The notes under the pieces: model-generated | Told to the model about the DNA's origin: nothing | Databases searched by the model: none | What the model saw: the letters and a program-made list of their open reading frames with translations, nothing else | Assembly (NCBI GenBank): GCA_964035575.1 | Contig: OZ037839.1 | Location: 1,253,220 to 1,317,219 of the forward strand | Direction: 5' to 3' | Source: Rhynchopus sp. YZ270_cl-10 | Lineage: Eukaryota; Euglenozoa; Diplonemea; Diplonemida; Diplonemidae | DNA: 64,000 nt | Part shown: positions 31,818 to 41,562 of the stretch, one piece after another | Layout: each line of letters opens with the position of its first letter | How positions within the stretch are numbered: position 1 is the first letter of the stretch | Position numbers and translations under genes: made by a program

Positions 31818-32408
31818 ATTTTATACCACGCGTGAAAAACGTAAACAGGTGAAAAAGTGAGTGAAATAAGATTCGTTTTATTTCACGTTTTATTTCACGC
31901 AAATCGTGAAGGATTGGGTGGGGGAGTGAAATAAAAGATCACGGAGTGATCTGAAGGACACGACGTGTTCTTCCCTGGGCTCGTTCGCTCCTGAAAGTCT
32001 GTTGAAACGGAGGAAATCGTCCCATGTTTTCCTGTACTGCACACCACTGTTCATGTCGTCGAACAAGTTGTCATATGCATCCTCCATCTCCGCAAACTTG
32101 CGCGTGGGTTTAGGCATGTGTGTAAGAGGCAATAAATAATCTGTAATTTGAAGTGTGGTGGTGTGAGGGGTGGAGCGTGGGCTCAACGTTCCACTGTTTA
32201 CACCTATAAATACGTTTTTCACTTGTGGAATAAAATTACATATTGAGTGAAATAAGAACATTTTCTTGCACTTGCCACTAAAAAGGCACCCTCGTGACTC
32301 TCTCACTCTTATTCCCCTCGCTTCGCTCGGGAAATAACGCACTCGGGCACCTTTTTAGTGGCGCGTGAAATAAAATAGTTCTTATTTCACTCGAATAAAT
32401 AGTTATTA
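31818..32408 (-). mobile_element. Nested foldback element, copy 2, carrying the recombinase fragment
   Basis: An inverted copy of 13350-13817: ATAATAACTATTTATTCGAG at its 32.4-kb end and CACGCGTGGTATAAAAT at its 31.8-kb end. It differs by holding ~150 bp of coding-like sequence (31960-32117, minus strand) absent from copy 1, with YRKTWDDFLRF followed by EEHVVSFRSL. This suggests the foldbacks derive from an element that once encoded a tyrosine recombinase. Confidence 0.55.
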
Positions 32409-33116
32409 TCTCACGGGCAATAATGTTGTGCTGCGTTTTCGAAATTCCTACAGTATATTTGACAAATGATGTATGACCACCTAGTACGGGGCGTCAAGGT
32501 TGGGTATGGTGAACAGTTCCTCGAAGTCCTATGACTGCAACCCTTTTGGTTGCATGCGCAGATCTCCTCCACATTGCTTTTGCGCCTACTCTCGGCATGG
32601 GTTTTGTTTTGTTCTTTGTGTGCGGAGATAATGTCTACTGTATTTTGTGTAATCTCCAGGAAGGAATTTCGAAAACGCGGCCAAACATTATTACACAAGT
32701 GAGATAAAAAATTGTTGGCTCTCTCTCTGTTGTTTTGGCTTTTGTTTTTTTGTCTATTTGTGACGAGGCCTGGAACACCTGAACATAGGCATATCTGGAA
32801 AATCTATCTGAGGTGTGGCAAATTAAATATATTCAAGCGTGTGGTTGAGGCGCACCTAAACATAAGTAAGTGCCAAGTCTGAACATTTATTTTCAGAGGC
32901 CTTAGTGAGGCTGTTTCGGCCTCGTTGCATTGTATCATGATGTAATAAGGTTCACATACTTTCGATTCAAAGAAGAGAAAGCACACAAGAAAATAAAATG
33001 CTGCAAACCACTGGGTGTGTTGTTTGCATCTACACAAGTAACTGAAAGTTAAACATTTACATACCTTGTCTTCCCCGTAGCCTCCGCCTTCGCTGCTGTC
33101 AAGCTGCCTTCTCTTG
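32409..33116. other. Unassigned interval
   Basis: Mixed A/T-rich sequence; 32425-32700 contains a loose inverted repeat around GTTTTCGAAATTCCT and AGGAATTTCGAAAAC (~32435 and ~32659). No gene was seen. Confidence 0.4.
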
Positions 33117-33809
33117 GTACCCAGTACCCAGTACCCAGTACCCAGTACCCAGTACCCAGTACCCAGTACCCAGTACCCAGTACCCAGTACCCAGTACCCA
33201 GTACCCAGTACCCAGTACCCAGTACCCAGTACCCAGTACCCAGTACCCAGTACCCAGTACCCAGTACCCAGTACCCAGTACCCAGTACCCAGTACCCAGT
33301 ACCCAGTACCCAGTACCCAGTACCCAGTACCCAGTACCCAGTACCCAGTACCCAGTACCCAGTACCCAGTACCCAGTACCCAGTACCCAGTACCCAGTAC
33401 CCAGTACCCAGTACCCAGTACCCAGTACCCAGTACCCAGTACCCAGTACCCAGTACCCAGTACCCAGTACCCAGTACCCAGTACCCAGTACCCAGTACCC
33501 AGTACCCAGTACCCAGTACCCAGTACCCAGTACCCAGTACCCAGTACCCAGTACCCAGTACCCAGTACCCAGTACCCAGTACCCAGTACCCAGTACCCAG
33601 TACCCAGTACCCAGTACCCAGTACCCAGTACCCAGTACCCAGTACCCAGTACCCAGTACCCAGTACCCAGTACCCAGTACCCAGTACCCAGTACCCAGTA
33701 CCCAGTACCCAGTACCCAGTACCCAGTACCCAGTACCCAGTACCCAGTACCCAGTACCCAGTACCCAGTACCCAGTACCCAGTACCCAGTACCCAGTACC
33801 CAGTACCCA
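33117..33809. repeat. 99 perfect copies of the 7-mer GTACCCA
   Basis: 693 bp made of GTACCCA repeated with no visible interruption. Because 7 is not a multiple of 3 and the unit gives no stop in any frame, all six frames are open, giving false proteins such as YWVLGTG repeats. I treat it as a minisatellite. Confidence 0.97.
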
Positions 33810-34375
33810 AATTGGTCGCCCCCTGGTTGGTCGAGAACCTAAAAATGCAAAAAAACGCAAAATTCATGTGTTTTGACCATGTCTGGGTACACCAAATACA
33901 CACCTCTGAACAAGCCTATACCCAGTAGTAGGCAACAAGCGCTATTTTTTGACCAAGAAAAAAAAAATCCCCCAAAAATTGGGTGTAGTAGGTCATAAAA
34001 TGGCCCAAAAAATCCAAAGAAAACCTCAGATTGACCAAACAATGAAAAAAATTTTCAAGTCAAATTTTCAGCCAAAATACGGCTATTTTGGTTATACCAT
34101 GTGTACTGTAGTGGCTATACAAGGCGATTTTCGGCCAAAAAAAATTTTTTTGGCCAAAAAAAAATTTTTTTTTTCGGCCCAAAAAAAAATTTTTTTTTTT
34201 TTTTTGGGTCCGACTGTCGGACCCCAGAGTCCGACAGACGGACTCCAGAGTCCGTCTGTCGGACCCCTGAGTCCGACTGTCGGACTCAGGGGGTCCGACT
34301 GTCGGACTCAGGGGGTAAGTCCGTTATTTACACACTCCAAGCACGACAGACCGCACCGTGTTTGTGCCAGCCAGC
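33810..34375. repeat. Dispersed repeat plus second GTCCGAC palindrome cluster
   Basis: 33840-34130 resembles 6640-6800; ~34130-34206 alternates A- and T-runs around GGCCAAAAAAA. 34207-34317 holds about five GTCCGACWGTCGGAC palindromes as at 28660. Confidence 0.65.
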
Positions 34376-34612
34376 CAGGGTGTTTCCTAATTTGCTTCCG
34401 CTTCCGGGGATTTGGAAAAAATTGGCCAGGGAAAAAATTTGCGGGAAAAAATTAGGGACGTATTTAACCCTTAGCCAACCAAGGCATTTTCAGGTGTGTT
34501 TTTTTGCTTTTTGGGGGTCCAGGCTCTCCAAGAGGCAAAATGTGAAGGGCAACGACTTTTTGGCCGATTCTGGTCGCAATTGAAAGATTTTGAGCAGAAC
34601 TTTTGATTATTT

Positions 34613-34864
34613 ATGTTTTGGACTTTTTTTGAAAAAAAAAATATCCAACCCAACTGCAAGGCGTGCGGAAAGACGAATGTGACGGCGAAACACCTCCTGA
34701 AGCAATGCCCCAAGCTTACTGACAAAAGAGCCAACCTGTGCAGCAACACCTCGTGGGGAACACTCCTCACTCAACAACCAGAAGTGGTCCTAGAATACTT
34801 GGTGTCCTCCGGATTGTCTGATGACTCTCTGAGTGACCTTCTGAGACCAGCTGTAACGAATTGA
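34613..34864 (+). mobile_element. LINE ORF2 C-terminal fragment
   Basis: The frame reads CKACGKTNVTAKHLLKQCP, the C-x2-C...H-x4-C knuckle with HLL and CP typical after the reverse transcriptase of non-LTR retrotransposons, then ~55 residues to a stop at 34862-34864. The upstream reverse transcriptase is absent, as expected from 5' truncation. Confidence 0.5.
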
Positions 34865-34984
34865 AGGGAACATAACTTTTTACTTTTATCTACTTTTACT
34901 TTTACTCTTACTAGCAACAAGAGGATACCAAAAACAAAGAAAACATCAAGCGAACACACCGACCAGCATATCAGCTGATCACGG

Positions 34985-35250
34985 GAACCTCTTTTTCAGG
35001 CTTCCACCTTTTGACGTCAGGCCAGTGTCCTAAACGATGCTGCCACACCCTGAGGGGGAGGTGTGCTGTCTGTAAACTCTGTGTGGCAACAACGGGGAGG
35101 TGACCTCCGTATATCGGCAACCCGCACGTCCTAGATGTGAAAAACGGCACCAGCCGGGACACGGTCCCGGGTTTACTCTGGATAGAACAAAAAAAGAGCA
35201 GCCACACTGCTTCGGCAGCGCTAAAGAGACGAGAGTAAATACCAAGTAAA
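34985..35250 (-). repeat. tRNA-derived SINE-like sequence
   Basis: On the minus strand GGGTGTGGCAGCATCGTTTA then GGACACTGGCCTGACGT looks like a tRNA D-arm to anticodon region, followed by AGAGGTTCCCGTGATC, a B-box-like stretch. It is related to 18845-18945. The class is an inference from box-like motifs only. Confidence 0.35.
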
Positions 35251-36477
35251 AAAAAAAAAAAAAAAATATTTTGTAAAAATCCAAAATGCTTGGAAAAAAA
35301 CACCCAAAAATTCGAGGAAAATAGCTCCCGCAGTCCTCTGACGAAATATATGTGCAAAACCGGAACTCGAAAATGGCGTTATTTGAAAGATCGAGAGCAA
35401 ATGACATCAATAAAAAAAAAATCGGTCAGAAATATGGAGTAGAAGTTGTATGAACAGCTTGAGAGAGGAACAAAAAATAGTGAAAAACAGTGAAAAAACA
35501 GTGAAAACAGTCAAAACCAGTGAAAACCAGTGAAAACCAGTGAAAAGGAGGTGAAAGTCCTGTTGGTGTGAGGGTGGCTGTGATACGAATGGGAGGTCGT
35601 GCGACCCCGCAATTGCTTTATTTTTGCTCATATGTGACAAATACCATATTTTTGACATTTTTTGGGGTCTTGGTTGGGCCTTGGGCACCAACCCAAAAAC
35701 CAGACAATAGCATCAACTTTCAGTGTTTGGGGGAGACAATCCCTGACGCTGCCTACCAAATATGTGATTGATTTTCCCCCCCGAAAACATGTTTTTTGGA
35801 ACGTTTCGTGACAAATCTTTTCAACATAAAAAAAATCGATCAAAAAGTCCAAAATAAAATTTATTTACTGGTGTTCTTCATAAAACGCCCCAAAAAAAAC
35901 AACCCCTGTACGGGTTGCTGGTTGGCTAAGGGTTAAAGTGCTTATTTTTTGGTATTTTCCCGAAAAAAGTATGTTCGCTGTTCTGGATCGCTCCAATCAT
36001 TCAAATAAAGCAGTTTTCGGGAATTTTTATTTTCACCGATGTTGGGTACCGTGCGCCTGCGGCGCTGCCTGTTCCTACCAGTTTCTACAGGCAAACACTT
36101 GGCCCCCTTTACCTTACACTGACGGGTTTTGACCAAAACGAAGGACTTGTCCATTTCGTCAAATTGACCCCACCACAGAACGGGTGGATTCCGGAAATGC
36201 AAATGCCGGTGTTTTCGGGCATTTTCATGTTTTCAGGATCAGGGAGAGAAAATATGGGTTGTGGGATTTACCTGGTCCCCTTTTCCTTACACTCATTTTG
36301 ACCAAAACCAAGAACTTGGCCATTTCGGCAAATTGACCCCACCACAGCGCGGACGGATTCCGGAAATGCCATTCGCGGTGTGTTTTAGGCCTGAAAACCG
36401 ACTGTTTCTTCAGGGAAAAAATTTGCTTCCGGATGTCGAAATTTTCGGGAAAAGTTCCGAAATTAGGAAACACCCTG

Positions 36478-37146
36478 CAGCCAGCGGATAAGTTAGCTTT
36501 TTTATTTTTCGCCAAATCCCGGTTTTTCCGGTTTTTTCCGGTTTTTCCCACCCACACAAAAATAATAATGAAAAGTCACAAAAAAATGCCAGCGACCCCA
36601 AAATTCTACCCAGCCCCAGGTCTAAACCCACCAGCTCTTTGAACGACTTTTTCTGACTTCCATAGCCAGTGTTTGTGCGGCACAAAGATCTGCCAGGGGG
36701 AGGTAACTGAGGCGTCGCTCTTCGCCAATAAACGCGTTGATATACTCCTCACAGCTGTGATATAAAATCGAACATTTTTACAGCCAAACTATGGCATGGT
36801 AGGGCTACTGCTCATAAATTTTGGCTGCGCCACAGGCGCAGCCACGGTACGCTACTTTTTTATGATCGCCGATCCCTTATTCTTGCTCGATATGAGGAGT
36901 TGGGCTGCTGGGGGGGGTGGGTGGGAACCGGACTTCCTTCAGGTCCTGGTCCAAAAATAGCTATTTATTAACAACAAATAATGGGTCATTATTTCACTCG
37001 AGAATCGGTGAGTGCTCCTCGAGTGCCCGAAGGGCACGAGAGGGGCACGAACCGATTCGAGAGTGAAAAAATGGCCCATATTGGCGTTGATAAGGTAGTT
37101 TTATTGCATATGGTGATAATTTTGAGTACTCCTGATTTTTGGAGTT
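36478..37146. other. Repeat interval with a foldback at ~36965-37085
   Basis: A palindrome pairs TAATGGGTCATTATTTCACTC with a complementary stretch ending near 37085 around a CCCGAAGGGCACGAG loop, in the style of the foldbacks at 13350 and 31610. 36827-36856 holds GCGCCACAGGCGC, a variant of the GCCTGCGGCGC core. Confidence 0.5.
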
Positions 37147-37745
37147 AAATAAAGTGGCTTTATGGGGTGGAATTTTACTTTATGGGGTGGATTCTTTCAT
37201 TTTATGGTCAAAAACAGGGTGTATTGGTTGAAATTTTAACTTGTCGATTTTTTTCAAGTTTTTTTTGCATTTTTTGGGCCCAAAGACCCACTCAGGGGTC
37301 AAAAATTTCACGGGAAAAAATTTGGCAGAAAATTGGGATTTTTCTGAAAATTTTCATTGTGCCCAGCAAAAATCCTTGATTTTTTGAAGAATTTTCCAAA
37401 AAATATGCTATACCCCCTATGACTGGACCCAACTCCCCTCACCCTTTTTTTCCCCTAAAAAAGCCCCCAAAATTCCTACCATTTTTACCATTTTTACCAT
37501 TTTTGACCAATTTAGGGTACCTCCAAAATTCTTGCTTTTTTTGCATTTTTGGGCCCATCTGAGCCCAAAAAAAAATTTTTTTTTCGGCTGAAAAATGTCT
37601 TTGCGAAAAAAAAAATTTTCAACTTTATAGGGTGAAAAAATCACTTTATAGGGTGGGAAAACCACTTTATAGGGTGAAAAAACCACTTTATAGGGTGGGA
37701 AATCACTTTATAGGGTGGGATAAAGTGCCCAGAGTTGGATAAAGT
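37147..37745. repeat. Interval bounded by CACTTTATAGGGTGG repeats
   Basis: Two units (ACTTTATGGGGTGGA) lie at ~37155-37195 and five or six units at 37620-37735, with a dispersed repeat (37320-37530) between. Repeated subterminal motifs of this kind often bind transposases, so this may be a mobile element, but I found no clear termini. Confidence 0.4.
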
Positions 37746-37822
37746 GGTGGTGGAGGGTACATAAAGGAGTACGATAAATTTTCACCAATGCAATAAAAAT
37801 TTTTTTTCAAAAATCCCGAATC

Positions 37823-37858
<36 letters not shown>

Positions 37859-38218
37859 AAAAAACCGGAAACCGGGAAAACCCGGTTTTCAAAACCGGAA
37901 AACCGGGTCAAACTTAACCCCTGGTGCCAGCAAAGTTAAAGCAAAGGGGTGGGGAAAAGAAAATTTTGGTAATAATTACGTAAGGACACCACTAAGCGGT
38001 GCACGAAAGGGGAGATGGCCTTGAGTACGAACTAGGGAGGAGGTGGGGGTGGAGGGGGTGGAGGGAAGCAAAGACAAGGGGGTGGGGTGGGGGGGAAAAG
38101 GAAAGATCATGGGCGACAGGTGGTTCGCATGCGCTTCACATATCCACTCACTTCGCCACATGGAAGCAATGCGCAGCCCTGAAGGTTAATCGACCCACCT
38201 GTCCGCATTCGCCGATCG
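37746..38218. other. Low-complexity interval
   Basis: Poly-T at ~37829-37857 is followed by AACCGGAAAACCGGG repeats (37862-37910) and G-rich purine tracts. No gene was seen. Confidence 0.4.
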
Positions 38219-39026
38219 ATCCAGTTAGTCACTTCAAACAAAAGGGTATGTCTTAGAGAGGAGGTAGGGGGAGGGAGAGAGAGGGGGTCTAGGGAAGAAT
38301 CAGTGTACCTGTTGGTTGTTGTTGAGTGAAGTCCTGTGAGGTCGAAAACCTAGAAAACGGTGGGGTAGTAGGGTTGGGTGCTGTCTTTTACGTACGGGTG
38401 GAGTGAGATCGGGGAAACGCAAAAACCAAGAAAAAAAAAATGTGGCAATTCTGCTTTATTTTTGTGTTAGTGTTCTCAATTCCACTTCCAACCTTACTTG
38501 AGTAAGTGGCAAAAGTAATAAAACAACCTCGCTGTCAAGCTCTTTCAAGATTCTGATAGGTCCCTAGATCTGCCTAGACGTAGCAAAGCCACGCTAGTGA
38601 CTTTGAAGGGGGAAGGTATAGGGAATAGAGTTGAATGCGAAGAATGGTGTTTTGTTCCCTCCTGTGTCGCGGTGTAGAAGGGCAGAAAAAAGCAATAACG
38701 TTATGGGAGGAAAATAGTCGGGGCTTTTTTCTTATTTAATCCCGCTTGCGGGGGGGTGCTGTGCAGCTTGCAAAGCGTACTCCTTCTATTTGCTCTCTTT
38801 TAAGGATGCTGTGGAGAATATAGTGTGTCCGCTATCTTTGTGATAGTAGTCTATAAGCAAACAAAGTCTTATCCAATCTTGCGGGAGGAGTGATGTGTAG
38901 GGTGTAAGCATTCGGTCATTTGTATTTGTCGACCCTTTGCATGACCTCGACTGAGATGTGTTTTAGGACGTTTCAACTACTCTTTTCATTTCTCGAGACC
39001 TTCCAAGACATAGCTTGCAGACAGAG
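38219..39026 (+). pseudogene. Relic of PKAR exon 1 end and intron 1
   Basis: 38222-38290 matches the last codons of PKAR exon 1 (GTCACTTCAAACAAAAG) and the donor GTATGT with downstream intron sequence of 43600-43680. A second, longer relic is at 40561-40900. It shows that the 5' part of PKAR was duplicated together with a Ubl-LRR gene. A 65-bp motif with GTTTCAACTACTCTTTT lies at ~38933-38997. Confidence 0.75.
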
Positions 39027-39249
39027 CTGAACCCCAACAGGGTTGGCCTGTGTGTCATTAGCATTGATACGTGCACCGTTTTCCTGTCTAAAACCAAATG
39101 AAAAGACCCCCCTATCTCCCTCCTTTATGTCCCTATGTTCTTTCCCACCCGTCCTAATAGCACTGGACTGGCAGGCGTGACACTTCGAGGAGCCGTGCTC
39201 TTCCTTACCCAACAACCCACCCGCAGAGATACATCAAGAGACACATAAA

Positions 39250-40101
39250 ATGGAACTGACTATCCAGGTCTTTGGGAAGGACTTCGTGATTGAGGTGGGT
39301 GAGAACGACACAACGAAGACGATGCGGGAGAAGGTGGCGTCTGCAACAGGGTTGTGCGAAGACAGCTTCCGCATGGGCTTCGGAGGGAAGGAGGAAGGAG
39401 AGGACATCACAGAACTGAGTGCTGGAGACACAGTCGTGTTGACGAAAACGATGAAGTACGAAGCCATATCAGCTCTTCATGCATTGGGTGAGACAAACAT
39501 CACAGCAGAAAGGTTGCAGCAGGTGGAGGATCCGAAGGTGGCCAGCTTGCTTCTTCAGGCAGAAGTTGCGACTGAGTTTCCAAACGGCTTCTTCTCAGGT
39601 AGTGCCGTAACGCGCATTGGTTTCAGTTGCGTACCCAATGTGGATGACAACTGTGGCATCACACTGCACCTGCCTGCATTACCTTGCGTCACCACGATTG
39701 GTGACTGGTTTCTCGCCAACTGCGAAACGCTGTCGCAAGTGGACCTGACCGGGCTGCAATCAGTCACCACGATTGATGACAATTTTCTCTCCAACTGCAC
39801 AGTGTTGTCGAAAGTCGACCTCACCGGCTTGCAAGCAGTCACCACGATTGGTGACAATTTTCTCTCCGGCTGCACGTCGGTGTCGAAAGTCGACATCACC
39901 GGCCTGCATTCAGTCACCACGATTGGTCACGGGTTTCTCTCCTCCTGCGAAACGTTGTCGAAAGTGGACCTGGGCGGCCTGCAATCAGTCACCACGATTG
40001 GTGACTGGTTTCTCTACGACTGCACAACGTTGTCGAAAGTCGACGGAATGGACAAGTGTAGCAACGTTGTACGCAGCAGACTAGGTGACGTTGGTTTTTA
40101 G
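39250..40101 (+). CDS. Ubl-LRR protein with 5 repeats (paralogue D)
   Basis: 283 residues. The head (1-134) and tail are near-identical to paralogue C, but only five 25-residue LRR units lie between. The head has the ubiquitin-like start MELTIQVFGKDFVIEV and DTTKTMREKV helix. The leader is the conserved 5' block with a CAG acceptor at 39226. The downstream ~300 bp match those after E and partly F. It has all features of an expressed member, though the solenoid is very short. Confidence 0.88.
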   Translation: MELTIQVFGKDFVIEVGENDTTKTMREKVASATGLCEDSFRMGFGGKEEGEDITELSAGDTVVLTKTMKYEAISALHALGETNITAERLQQVEDPKVASLLLQAEVATEFPNGFFSGSAVTRIGFSCVPNVDDNCGITLHLPALPCVTTIGDWFLANCETLSQVDLTGLQSVTTIDDNFLSNCTVLSKVDLTGLQAVTTIGDNFLSGCTSVSKVDITGLHSVTTIGHGFLSSCETLSKVDLGGLQSVTTIGDWFLYDCTTLSKVDGMDKCSNVVRSRLGDVGF

Positions 40102-40560
40102 GGGCAGTAAAGAAAGCGGGAGTGGGAATTGGGGTGTTGGGATTATTGGGTGTGTTTGGGCGGGTCGAGTAGTACCCCCACAGTGGTTATTCAGGAAAAA
40201 ATAAAAGTGTTTTCTGTCAGGAGAGGGGATGTTTCCATTACATGCCAACTTCTCAAGAGCAGTGCCGCAGGACCATAGTAGAGCCCTTCGATCCTGAGAC
40301 GGCGAAAGACCCATAGCACCATCCAGCAGCTGGGTTCTCTCTCCGCAGTTTCCACTCAGGGATAGCTGGATCTCCAAATGAGGAGTTGCGACGGGACATT
40401 GTGTTTTTTTTTTTTTTTACACACACACACTCTCTTTCTCTCTCTGGCTACGGTATCTGAAGTGTTTTATCTCACACCTCCTTCATTTCCCTGAAATCCA
40501 TCCTTGACATAATCATTTCAGAATTTACACACTTTTTTATTCTCCTTTTTTATTGCTTCT
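40102..40560. other. 3' flank of paralogue D, shared with E
   Basis: Most of it corresponds to 42940-43234 with one extra block at ~40218-40390. It includes a T-run and (AC/CT) microsatellite at ~40405-40445. In the intact locus this sequence is the 5' flank of PKAR. Confidence 0.6.
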
Positions 40561-40900
40561 ATGCCGTCATCGATAGATGCATTTACACAAGCATGCAAGG
40601 AGCGAGGTATGAGGAAGCCCACTGAACCTGACCTCGCAGAAGCTGTACAACGGCGACCTCTCGCCTGACAGCGTCAAGGGCAACGAAGTTGTGGACCGTG
40701 CACATGACAAAGGGATTGCCGTGCAGTTAGTCACTTCAAACAAAAGGGTATGTCTTAGAGAGGAGGTAGGGGGAGGGAGAGAGAGGGGGTCTAGGGAAGA
40801 ATCAGTGTACCTGTTGGTTGTTGTTGAGTGAAGTCCTGTGAGGTCGAAAACCTAGAAAACGGTGGGGTAGGGTTGGGTGCTGTCTTTTACGTACGGGTGG
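40561..40900 (+). pseudogene. Deleted copy of PKAR exon 1 plus intron 1
   Basis: It starts with the same ATGCCGTCATCGATAGATGC as PKAR (43235), but two internal blocks of exon 1 are missing and the frame is lost before the donor. Its intron-1 sequence continues as the 5' region of paralogue E. It is a host-gene duplicate that cannot give a PKAR protein. Confidence 0.85.
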
Positions 40901-41342
40901 AGTGAGATCGGGGCCCAGAAGGGGGAAGGTCTAGGGAATAGAGTTGAATGCGAAGAATTGTGTTTTGTTCCCTCCTGTGTTGCGGTGTAGAAGGGCAGAA
41001 AAAAGCAATAACGTTATGGGAGGAAAATAGTCGGGGCTTTTTCCTTATTTAATCCCGCTTGCGGGGGGTGATGTGCAGCTTGCAAAGCGTACTCCTTCTA
41101 TTTGCTCTCTTTTAAGGGTGCTGTGGAGAATATAGTGTGTCTGCTATCTTTGTGATAGTAGTCTATAAGCAAACAAAGTCTTATCCAATCTTGCGGGAGG
41201 AGTGATGTGTAGGGTGTAAGCATTCGGTCATTTGTATTTGTCGACCCTTTGCATGACCTCGACTGAGATGTGTTTTAGGACGTTTCAACTACTCTTTTCA
41301 TTTCTCGAGACCTTCCAAGACATAGCTTGCAGACAGAGGTGA
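40901..41342. other. Duplicated intron-derived interval before paralogue E
   Basis: It corresponds to ~38600-39026 in the neighbouring unit with small differences, so the two tandem units share history. It holds the 65-bp GTTTCAACTACTCTTTT motif at ~41246-41310. Confidence 0.6.
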
Positions 41343-41562
41343 AACCCCAACAGGGTTGGCCTGTGTGTCATTAGCATTGATACGTGCACCATTTTCCTGT
41401 CTAAAACCAAATGAAAAGACCCCCCTATCTCCCTCCTTTATGTCCCTATGTTCTTTCCCACCCGTCCTAATAGCAATGGACTGGCAGGCGTGACACTTCG
41501 AGGAGCCGTGCTCTTCCTTACCCAACAACCCACCCGCAGAGATACATCAAGAGACACATAAA

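Larger units (their letters stand above)
34468..35932. mobile_element. piggyBac-like element (1465 bp) at a TTAA site
   Basis: Terminal inverted repeats CCCTTAGCCAACCA (14 bp, perfect) are flanked by TTAA on both sides (34464-34467 and 35933-35936), the target of piggyBac-type transposases. No transposase frame remains. The element carries a LINE-like coding piece and a tRNA-like sequence. It sits inside the hAT 34376-36477. Confidence 0.82.
34376..36477. mobile_element. hAT element of 2102 bp with a TTAA element nested inside
   Basis: Terminal inverted repeats CAGGGTGTTTCCTAATTT (34376) and its complement ending 36477, with a perfect 8-bp target duplication CAGCCAGC (34368-34375 and 36478-36485). 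Subtracting the nested element leaves ~630 bp of hAT sequence with TTGACCCCACCAC modules and no transposase, so it is non-autonomous. Confidence 0.88.

Noticed and set aside
33117-33809. Possible CRISPR or telomeric array
   Set aside because: Units are 7 bp and contiguous with no spacers; the unit does not match known telomere repeats and the array lies inside the contig.
33049-33903. Long open frames of YWVLGTG / PSTQYPV repeats on both strands
   Set aside because: They arise from the stop-free 7-bp GTACCCA array, which is open in every frame; no flanking coding context.
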